From Bog-159 sp963709155 (lineage in GTDB: Bacteria; Acidobacteriota; Terriglobia; Bryobacterales; Bryobacteraceae): 64,000 nucleotides of DNA. A program made the translations under genes and the position numbers. The notes under the pieces are model-generated. The model saw only the letters and a list, made by a program, of their open reading frames with translations, ran no database searches and was not told where the DNA came from. Shown piece after piece: positions 57,935 through 64,000 of this stretch. The DNA lies in contig CAVPVD010000007.1 in the NCBI GenBank assembly GCA_963709155.1, positions 2,108,001 to 2,172,000 on the forward strand, written 5' to 3'. The first letter of the stretch is position 1. Each line of letters begins with the position of its first letter.

Positions 57935-57944
57935 ACATCTCAAA

Positions 57945-58775
57945 ATGAAGCGGGTATTCGATTCTTCATTCTCGCGGCGCCGCTTCTTAGGGGGAACGGC
58001 GGCCACGCTAGGACTGACGAGGGCCTTCGCTCAAAAAGATCAGGCGTTCGCGAGCCTCACGGCGTTACTCGATGGCAGTGGAATGGTGCGGATTTCCGCG
58101 GGCGAATTTCAAATGGGATCGGTGGCCGGCGAACCCGATGAGCAGCCGGTGCATCGCGTGCGGATCAGCCGGGATTTCGAGATTGGCAAATTCGAAATTA
58201 CGCAGGCGCAGTGGGAAACCGCGATGCTCGACCCGCATGCCAAAGCCGGCGCGCTCCGGACTACGCCCGAAGGCGCGGCCGTGGGCAGCGATCCAAGCCA
58301 CTTCAAAGGCGCGCTGCTGCCGGTGGAGAGCGTCTCGTGGGACGACATTCAGGTTTTCCTGGCGCGGCTCAACGCGCGCGACCGGGAGCACGCCTACCGG
58401 CTGCCCACCGAGGCCGAATGGGAATACGCGTGCGCGGGCGGCGCGGGCGAGATCGCCGCGCGCACATGGCACAAAGACAACTCCAGCGGCCGCACACAGC
58501 CGGTTGGCCAAAAGCAACCGGATGCGCGCGGTATGTTCGACACGCTCGGCAACGTCGCCGAGTGGGTGCAGGATTGGTACAGCCGCGATTACTACGCGGA
58601 GAGTCAGGAGGCCGATCCGCCAGGACCAGCCACCGGGTCTTATCGCGTCTTTCGCGGAGGAAGCTGGCTGGATCCCGCCAAATACTGCCGCGCCACGGCG
58701 CGTAATTTCGAATTTCCCGTGAGCCGGCTTTATAATGTCGGCTTCCGGGTGGTACGGACCGCGCGCTCCGCATAG
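57945..58775 (+). CDS. TAT-exported formylglycine-generating-enzyme-like (SUMF) protein
   Basis: 276 residues. Twin-arginine signal (FSRRRFLGGTAATLG), then the SUMF fold: MVRISAGEFQMGSVAGEPDEQPVH split around residues 50-75, FEITQAQWETAM, PVESVSWDDIQVFLARLN, YRLPTEAEWEYACAGG, FDTLGNVAEWVQDWY and YRVFRGGSWLDPAKYC. True formylglycine-generating enzymes use two copper-binding Cys late in the chain; only one Cys is here (YCRATARN), so a non-enzymatic or binding role is more likely. It is divergent from the DUF1592/DUF1552 operon. Confidence 0.88.
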   Translation: MKRVFDSSFSRRRFLGGTAATLGLTRAFAQKDQAFASLTALLDGSGMVRISAGEFQMGSVAGEPDEQPVHRVRISRDFEIGKFEITQAQWETAMLDPHAKAGALRTTPEGAAVGSDPSHFKGALLPVESVSWDDIQVFLARLNARDREHAYRLPTEAEWEYACAGGAGEIAARTWHKDNSSGRTQPVGQKQPDARGMFDTLGNVAEWVQDWYSRDYYAESQEADPPGPATGSYRVFRGGSWLDPAKYCRATARNFEFPVSRLYNVGFRVVRTARSA

Positions 58776-58807
58776 ATAGACCGTGCTATAAACTTGCCCT
58801 AAACACC

Positions 58808-59512
58808 GTGATCATCGATCTGAATTGCGATATGGGCGAACTGCCCGATGCCGCGCTCGAAGAAGCGCTGATGCCGCACATCACCTCGGCCAACGTCGCC
58901 TGTGGAGGACATGCGGGAGATGCGGCCTCCATGCGCCGCACCGTGGAATTGGCGCGGCGGCATGGCATCGCTGTCGGCGCGCACCCGGGCTACCCCGATC
59001 GCGTTAATTTCGGGCGCCTGGAAATGGCGCTGCCCGCGGGACAGATTGCGCAGACCGTCTACGAGCAGATCGGCACGCTGGCCGCTATCGCCGGCGATCT
59101 GGCGCACGTGAAACCGCATGGCGCGTTATACAACGTCGCGGCCCGGAATGCGGACGTGGCGCGGGCCATTGGCGAAGGCACCGCCAGGTTCGGCCGGAAC
59201 CTGGTGTTAGTGGGGCTGGCCGGCTCCGGCATGCTGGATGTCTGGCGCGACATGGGTTTCCGCGTGGCGGCTGAAGGATTTGCCGACCGCCGCTACCAGC
59301 CCGATGGCAGCCTGCGGCCGCGCAGATTTCCGGACGCCTTGATCACGGAACCCGCCGAGGCGGCCGCGCAAGCGGTGCGGTTGGCGGGCGAAGGGCACGC
59401 ACAGACGATCTGCGTACACAGCGATACGCCGGGATCGGTGGAGATACTCGAGGCCGTGGCCCGCGCCTTAAGGAGTTCAGGATGGACACCTCAGCCGCTG
59501 ACGCCACGCTGA
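58808..59512 (+). CDS. pxpA: 5-oxoprolinase subunit A (LamB/YcsF family)
   Basis: 234 residues: IIDLNCDMGELPDAALEEALM, ITSANVACGGHAGDAASMRRTV, GIAVGAHPGYPDRVNFGRLEM, AHVKPHGALYNVAARN, EGFADRRYQPDGSLRPR and ICVHSDTPGSVEILEAV are the family motifs. With PxpB and PxpC it opens 5-oxoproline to glutamate using ATP. The pxpB/pxpC genes are not next to it here. The start is GTG at 58808. It lies 32 bases after the FGE-like gene. Confidence 0.92.
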   Translation: MIIDLNCDMGELPDAALEEALMPHITSANVACGGHAGDAASMRRTVELARRHGIAVGAHPGYPDRVNFGRLEMALPAGQIAQTVYEQIGTLAAIAGDLAHVKPHGALYNVAARNADVARAIGEGTARFGRNLVLVGLAGSGMLDVWRDMGFRVAAEGFADRRYQPDGSLRPRRFPDALITEPAEAAAQAVRLAGEGHAQTICVHSDTPGSVEILEAVARALRSSGWTPQPLTPR

Positions 59513-59533
59513 CCGGCGCCGCTTTGCACGCAC

Positions 59534-61426
59534 TTACGGTTCGAACACAAACGCGGCGCCTTGATCCCGATCGCCTTTCACGGTAGCACCCATCGCGGTG
59601 CTCACCAGCGTGTCCCCGCTGAGAGCCACGGCGAATCCCAGGGAATCGCCCGCCGCTCCGGCCACCGAGATCAATCGAACATCTACCGGCGAGGCGGCGG
59701 CCAAATCCATCCGCGGCTTCACGAACAGATATGTGGCGCCACGCCCCGTCTGCCACCCTGGCGCGCCCAACGCCGCCTTGTTGCCGCGCAGCGCCGCGCA
59801 CCAGCCGAAAAAGTCGTGCGCCGCTCCATCAGGTGCGGTCAATTTTGCGGTCTGTGTCATGTCCGCCCAGCCGCCTGCCGGTTCCTCGAACACATAGGCC
59901 GCGCCCTGCTCGACATTACCGCCGACCGTGGCCAGAGGAGCTCCCGCCAACACCACGCCGCTGTCGATCGACAGGGAGTAGCCGAGCTCGTCCCCCTGCA
60001 ACCCATCCGAGGTTGTCAGTTTGGCGGTCTGGGTCATATTGGTCCAACCGCCCGCGGGGATGGCGTAAACATAGACCGCGCCCGGCCCCTGCAGCGAGCC
60101 AATCACCGCGGTGCCGTTACCGATCGCGGTGGAGATTCCAAAAAAGTCATTCGCCGCGCCATCGAGCGCAGTGAGTTTAGCCGCAAAACCCGACGTGGTC
60201 TGCCAGCCACCGGCGGGTTTCAGAAACACATAACCGGCCCCCTGGTTGGTATTGGATCCGATGGTGGCCTGGCATGCGCCGATTACGATGGTGCCGCCAT
60301 CTATGGAAGTTCCGCAGCCAAAGCGGTCGTTTGCGGCGCCGTCCGACGCGGTCAGCTTGGCGGTCTCGGTCATGTCCGCCCAGCCGCCGGCCGGTTCGGT
60401 GAACACGTAAACCGCTCCTTGCTCGAAATTGGATCCGATGGTCTCCGAATAGGCCCCCGCTACAATCGTTTTGCCGCTGATGGCGACGGGGACGCCCAGA
60501 AAACTGATTCCCGTGGTGCCTACGTCCGAAGCCGTCAGCTTGGCGGTCTGCGTCATATTGGCCCATCCACTGGCCGGCTTGACGAATACATAGACGGCGC
60601 CGCTGTCCGTAAAACCGTTCACGGTGACGAAGGGCGCTCCCACGACGATCGTATCGCCTGCCACCGCCACGGAGTTACCCAGGGAGTCGCCCTCCTGCCC
60701 GTCGGAAGCGGTCAGTTTGGCAACCTGTACGTACGGGTCGATCACCACCGGATAGCGCGCGGCGCGGTCTTCGACTTTCAACAGCAGGCGCGCGCCGCGC
60801 AGCTCGAGCCATGCCCGTAGCGCGGTACCGTTCGCGTCGTAGGCGGCCAGACCCGTATAGCGCAGGCCCGGCTGTCCTTCATCGTCAATCAGGGTAAGGC
60901 TGGTTGCGCCGCGGTCGAGGGACGCCTTGAAGTCTCCGGAGATCGCCATGGCGATGGTCAGTGGTTGACCCTTTGAGCTAGAAGGCGCTGGCCTGGGGCG
61001 TTCGCTCAATGTGAATCCCTGTTCAAGACCCAGCGGTCCATTCACGTACCATTCCATCAGCCGGCCGCGGCGGTACTCGACGCGGTTGCCATTCGCACCG
61101 GGGATGGATTCGCCAGCCGGCTGCAGCGACCCAGGGTAGCCGTAGCCTCGCAGGCGCAGTCTCCATGTGGCTCGATGGCTGCGCACTTCCACACCGGTTG
61201 GGCCAAAATCCGCGGCCAGGTTCTGCCGGTCGCCGGTGGTAAGGATATGGCCGCCGCGAGCATTGGCTTGATAGCCGGGTATATCGCGCCCCAGCGCCGC
61301 CGAGATGCTGGACTGGGCTTCCAATGGCAGGCTCGCCAGGCTGGCGGCGCGCGCCGGGCGCACTGCAGCCGGAGCCAGGGCCCATGCGAAGGCAATCGCT
61401 ATGGCCGGTCGAATCGGGGTATGCAT
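59534..61426 (-). CDS. Secreted FG-GAP/integrin-type beta-propeller protein
   Basis: 630 residues. Signal peptide AIAIAFAWALAPAAVRPARA, a ~200-residue N-terminal region (VRSHRATWRLRLRGYGYPGS, YPVVIDPYVQVAKLTASDG), then seven repeats of about 55-60 residues of the type KLTASDGxxxDxxGxSVAIxGxTIVVGAP...GAVYVFxxPAGGW, i.e. FG-GAP blades like the integrin alpha head. Nearly identical phrases (WADMTQTAKLTA) recur, so the repeats are recent. It probably binds Ca at DxDxxG-type loops and acts at the surface; ligand unknown. It is convergent with pxpA, 21 bases apart. Confidence 0.88.
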   Translation of the reverse strand: MHTPIRPAIAIAFAWALAPAAVRPARAASLASLPLEAQSSISAALGRDIPGYQANARGGHILTTGDRQNLAADFGPTGVEVRSHRATWRLRLRGYGYPGSLQPAGESIPGANGNRVEYRRGRLMEWYVNGPLGLEQGFTLSERPRPAPSSSKGQPLTIAMAISGDFKASLDRGATSLTLIDDEGQPGLRYTGLAAYDANGTALRAWLELRGARLLLKVEDRAARYPVVIDPYVQVAKLTASDGQEGDSLGNSVAVAGDTIVVGAPFVTVNGFTDSGAVYVFVKPASGWANMTQTAKLTASDVGTTGISFLGVPVAISGKTIVAGAYSETIGSNFEQGAVYVFTEPAGGWADMTETAKLTASDGAANDRFGCGTSIDGGTIVIGACQATIGSNTNQGAGYVFLKPAGGWQTTSGFAAKLTALDGAANDFFGISTAIGNGTAVIGSLQGPGAVYVYAIPAGGWTNMTQTAKLTTSDGLQGDELGYSLSIDSGVVLAGAPLATVGGNVEQGAAYVFEEPAGGWADMTQTAKLTAPDGAAHDFFGWCAALRGNKAALGAPGWQTGRGATYLFVKPRMDLAAASPVDVRLISVAGAAGDSLGFAVALSGDTLVSTAMGATVKGDRDQGAAFVFEP

Positions 61427-61481
61427 TTGGGCCTCCCCACAAAGAAGATTCCGTTAGTAGTATACAGCCGTTCGCGCGGCC

Positions 61482-62198
61482 TCACATCCAGCCGGTACTA
61501 TGTTCGGGGACGCGCCGCTTAGCCACTAACGGCGCGTTCAGAAATTCCAGGAAGGGCGCCATGGCCCGAAAGCGCTTTTCGACCTCGACGAAGAGCTTAG
61601 GCGTGGTGACAATGGCCGCATCCAGCGTGGTGAACAACAGGAACTGTTTGTAGCGCAGCAGGTCCGCGGCCGGATGCTCGGCGCAAAAGCCCTTCGGCAC
61701 CCGCGAAAGCTGCTCTCCCTGGAGCGCCCCGAACAACCTTTTGACGCCGCTGGAGCCCGCCAGTTTCCGAAAATCCGCATGCCGTTCGGCAAGGTGGGTG
61801 CGCACCGCCAGCAGCGTCTCCGGCGCCGGCATGTAGATGCCGCCGCCGACATCTACACCCTTGTGGGAGACCGCGAAATAGTATCCCGCCGCGCCGTGCT
61901 TCTGGGTACCGCGGCGCGAGAACGAGGCCGCGATCTGGGTCTTATACGGCGTCTTATCGGGACTGAAGCGCGTGTCGCGATAGATACGGTAGATGGCCTT
62001 GCCTGCGTCCGTGACATAATCGGGCGCGAAGTCCATCATCACGCGGTTGAGTTCCGTCACCAGCTCGATCATCGGGCCTTTCACCTTCTCGTCGTAGACG
62101 TTCTTGCGCGGCTGGAACCATTCGCGCTTATTGTTCCGTGCCAGGCTCCTGTAGAATGCCATGGCCTCGGTTGGAAAGCCGGGAAACCCGGATCGCAT
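61482..62198 (-). CDS. DUF2461 protein
   Basis: 238 residues. Family pattern: FPTEAMAFYRSLARNNKREWF, RFSPDKTPYKTQIAASFSRRG, AAGYYFAVSHKGVDVGGGIYMP and LLRYKQFLLFTTLD. Cytoplasmic, function unknown; common single-copy gene in many phyla. It is divergent from murB with 23 bases between the start codons. Confidence 0.88.
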   Translation of the reverse strand: MRSGFPGFPTEAMAFYRSLARNNKREWFQPRKNVYDEKVKGPMIELVTELNRVMMDFAPDYVTDAGKAIYRIYRDTRFSPDKTPYKTQIAASFSRRGTQKHGAAGYYFAVSHKGVDVGGGIYMPAPETLLAVRTHLAERHADFRKLAGSSGVKRLFGALQGEQLSRVPKGFCAEHPAADLLRYKQFLLFTTLDAAIVTTPKLFVEVEKRFRAMAPFLEFLNAPLVAKRRVPEHSTGWM

Positions 62199-62208
62199 AG
62201 CTGCCTCC

Positions 62209-62214
62209 TATAAT
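62209..62214 (+). promoter_or_regulatory. murB: Putative -10 box of murB (leaderless)
   Basis: TATAAT ending exactly seven bases before the murB ATG, so the transcript would begin at the start codon. No Shine-Dalgarno can be fitted in the remaining seven bases. Confidence 0.5.
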
Positions 62215-62221
62215 TGAATCG

Positions 62222-63193
62222 ATGGACCTCACGCTGGCGCGCCTGTCCGAAATACCCAATTTAACCGTTTCCCGCGACGCGCCGCTTTCGGCCTATACCC
62301 GCTTCGCCATCGGCGGTCCGGCCGATGTCTACGCCGAAACCGAGAGCGTGGAATCCTTCATCCGCGCGCTGGCCGTGGCGCGCGCCAGCGGCCGCGATTA
62401 CATGGTGATGGGCGGTGGCACGAACCTGATCGTGTCGGATGCGGGTTATCGCGGCATCATGTTGCGCTTCGTGGCGCGGCGCATGCTGGCTGCCGGCGAC
62501 CGCGTCCAGTGCGACGCCGGCGCGGTGCTGCAGGACCTGGTGGATTACACGATCGGCCATGGCCTGCAGGGGCTCGAGACCCTGGCCGGCATTCCCGGTT
62601 CGGTTGGGGCGGCGGTATATGGCAACGCAGGCGCGTACGGGCATTCCATCTCGGAACGAGTGCGGCAGGTGCGCTTCTTCGATGGCGAGTGTGTGCGCGT
62701 GTTCGATCGCGATGCGTGCGAATTCCATTATCGCGAGAGCGTCTTCAAACGCCATAAGGATTGGATCATCTTCTCGACCGAATTGCACCTGACGCCTGCG
62801 GATACCGCCGGCCTGCGCCAGACCGCCGGCGATATCGTGAAGGTGCGCAACGAAAAGTTTCCGGTGACCATGAAATGCGCGGGCAGCATTTTCAAGAACT
62901 TTCTGCTGGCCGAATTGCCGCCTGCCGTGGCCGCCGCCATTCCCGGCAAGGTGATTCGGGAAGGCAAAGTGCCGGCCGCATACTTTTTGGAACAGGCGGG
63001 GGCGAAGGACATGTCGCGCGGCGAGATCCATGTGGCCGCGTATCACGCCAACCTGATCTACAATGCGGGCGGAGGCACCGCCGCGGATCTTTGCGCGCTG
63101 ATCGCGGAGTTGAAGGCGCGGGTGCGCCGCCAGTTTGGGGTGGAACTGCAAGAGGAAGTGCAATACGTGGGGTTCCCGTGGCCCACGCTTTAG
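62222..63193 (+). CDS. murB: UDP-N-acetylmuramate dehydrogenase
   Basis: 323 residues; FAD- and NADPH-dependent reduction in peptidoglycan precursor synthesis. YTRFAIGGPADVYAE, MVMGGGTNLIVSDAGYRG and GLETLAGIPGSVGAAVYGNA (FAD site), YRESVFKRHKDW, the catalytic-Ser region KCAGSIFKNFLLAELP and the C-terminal Glu in ELQEEVQYVGFPWP are present. It lacks the long tail of the E. coli form (type II-like length). The stop lies inside the first hairpin of the next repeat train. Confidence 0.96.
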   Translation: MDLTLARLSEIPNLTVSRDAPLSAYTRFAIGGPADVYAETESVESFIRALAVARASGRDYMVMGGGTNLIVSDAGYRGIMLRFVARRMLAAGDRVQCDAGAVLQDLVDYTIGHGLQGLETLAGIPGSVGAAVYGNAGAYGHSISERVRQVRFFDGECVRVFDRDACEFHYRESVFKRHKDWIIFSTELHLTPADTAGLRQTAGDIVKVRNEKFPVTMKCAGSIFKNFLLAELPPAVAAAIPGKVIREGKVPAAYFLEQAGAKDMSRGEIHVAAYHANLIYNAGGGTAADLCALIAELKARVRRQFGVELQEEVQYVGFPWPTL

Positions 63194-64000
63194 CGTGCCG
63201 CGGCGAACTTCAGTTCGCCGGCGGGACGCCAGTCCCGCTTAGGGCGAGCTTACGCTCGCCGAAGAGCGGGTTCTGGAGAACCCGCGCAGGCGTAGACGCC
63301 TGCCCCACCGCTGCTAGAGGAGCCGCTCTCGCAGTTGTGTTGCTTTGCGCGGCCCTGGCCCACGCGGCCGATCTGCACGAGGCGGTCACATCCGGAGATG
63401 TGGAACAAGTGCGTGCGCTCCTGGCCGCCGGGGCCGACAGCAACACGCGCGACGCGCTGGGCGCCACGCCGCTGCACGACGCCGCATGGACCGGCAATCG
63501 GGAAATCGCCGCACTGCTCATCGCGCACCGTGCGGATGTGAATGCCCATCACCTGGAAGCCGGATCCACTCCCCTGCACTACGCGGTGATCAAAGACAAC
63601 CGGGAGGTGGCCGAGTTGCTGCTGACGCACGGCGCGGCGGTGGATGCGGTGGACCGCTCGGGAGCTACGGCGCTGCTGTTGGCCGCCACGCGCGGCTATC
63701 AGGACATGGCGGTTCTGCTGGTCGCTCACCGCGCCGACGTGAACGCGCGCGACAAGCCGGGCGCCGGGCCCCTCGACGAGGCGGCGTGGAAAGGCTATCG
63801 CCGGATCGCCGTCCTGCTGCTGGATAAAGGCGCGGCGGTGGACGCGCGCAACCCGGAGACCGGCGCCACCCCGCTCAACGAAGCCGCCACCAAGGGCCAT
63901 GCAGATGTAGTCGATCTGCTGCTGGCGCGCGGCGCGGACGTCAATCTGCGCGACAACTCCGGCGCCTCGCCGCTTGAAAATGCCTCGCGCTACCGGCATG
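63178..64000 (+). CDS. Secreted ankyrin-repeat protein (runs off window), repeat-derived N-terminus possible
   Basis: Ankyrin repeats begin at ADLHEAVTSGDVEQVRALLA and continue as GATPLHDAAWTGNREIAALL, GSTPLHYAVIKDNREVAELLL, GATALLLAATRGYQDMAVLLV, GPLDEAAWKGYRRIAVLLLD and GATPLNEAATKGHADVVDLLL, to the window edge. They are preceded by a signal-peptide core (ALAVVLLCAALAHA). No start codon with positive n-region lies directly before the core: GTG 63337 would cut it. The frame is open back through all six hairpins to GTG 63178, inside murB, which would add ~53 residues. So the native start was probably displaced by the repeat train. The true start is unresolved. Confidence 0.8.
   Translation, partial: MAHALACRGELQFAGGTPVPLRASLRSPKSGFWRTRAGVDACPTAARGAALAVVLLCAALAHAADLHEAVTSGDVEQVRALLAAGADSNTRDALGATPLHDAAWTGNREIAALLIAHRADVNAHHLEAGSTPLHYAVIKDNREVAELLLTHGAAVDAVDRSGATALLLAATRGYQDMAVLLVAHRADVNARDKPGAGPLDEAAWKGYRRIAVLLLDKGAAVDARNPETGATPLNEAATKGHADVVDLLLARGADVNLRDNSGASPLENASRYRH
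63181..63308. repeat. Palindromic hairpin train (locus 10), inside a coding region
   Basis: Six modules in a row: a shortened CACGCTTTAGCGTG, CGGCGAACTTCAGTTCGCCG, GCGGGACGCCAGTCCCGC, GGCGAGCTTACGCTCGCC, GCGGGTTCTGGAGAACCCGC and GCAGGCGTAGACGCCTGC with CCCAC. In the frame of the following ankyrin gene the whole train is free of stop codons. Confidence 0.92.

Noticed and set aside
1..64000. CRISPR array
   Set aside because: The repeated hairpins are not regularly spaced with unique spacers, and no cas gene is present; the G-rich tracts are simple tandem repeats.

Overview
The window looks like a chromosomal segment of an Acidobacteriota bacterium close to the Solibacter/Bryobacter (Bryobacterales) type. 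The grounds are high GC throughout; two VWFA-related proteins of the kind typical of this phylum; a DUF1592-group/DUF1552 surface-protein pair; an ECF sigma factor coupled to a Ser/Thr kinase; a PadR regulator; and many secreted beta-propeller and Ig-like proteins. This is family-level reasoning from the sequence alone; no database search was run.

Layout. 0-5 kb (mostly minus strand): kinase start, ECF sigma, HicB with a decayed hicA, an ABC ATPase/MacA pair, accA. 5.2-6.2 kb: first copy of a ~1-kb dispersed unit. 6.2-13.4 kb: arylsulfotransferase-like protein and two tandem BNR beta-propeller paralogues. 13.4-19.7 kb: pheS, a P-loop kinase, an outer-membrane protein, pheT, an HNH nuclease and alaC. 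19.7-26.7 kb: orphan HicB, TAT intradiol dioxygenase, ECF sigma/FecR pair, then a minus-strand run (Gfo/Idh oxidoreductase, sugar isomerase-like protein, amidase with a GatC-like partner, YihY). 26.8-27.8 kb: second copy of the dispersed unit. 28-36 kb: frameshifted CocE/S15 hydrolase, PadR, multicopper oxidase, two secreted proteins sharing a BamE-like C-terminus, a HEAT-repeat protein, tRNA-Gln and a gene remnant. 36.9-45.6 kb: argC-argB-GNAT operon, molybdopterin-binding protein, M28 peptidase, RNase P RNA, a large OmpA/barrel/Ig protein. 46-54 kb: two VWFA proteins, kdsB-pyrG, a small-alarmone-synthetase-like pair with a frameshifted enzyme, metallo-beta-lactamase-fold protein, nucleoside-hydrolase-like protein. 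54-64 kb: DUF1552, DUF1592-group cytochrome, FGE-like TAT protein, pxpA, FG-GAP protein, DUF2461, murB and the start of an ankyrin protein.

The most striking structure is a mosaic family of short, GC-rich perfect hairpins (16-20 nt each, roughly ten different stem types) that recur singly or in trains at about ten loci. At three loci the hairpins are read through in frame as protein: the N-terminus of the second BNR paralogue, the C-terminus of the DUF1592 protein, and the N-terminus of the ankyrin protein. A hairpin pair also ends both copies of the ~1-kb unit, which encodes a ~195-residue protein of unknown function.

Other points: two ECF sigma genes whose best-supported starts are near-cognate codons (ACG, ATC); several genes with a -10 box placed so that the mRNA would be leaderless or nearly so; and several decayed genes (hicA, DUF1016/YhcG, CocE/S15, RelA/SpoT).
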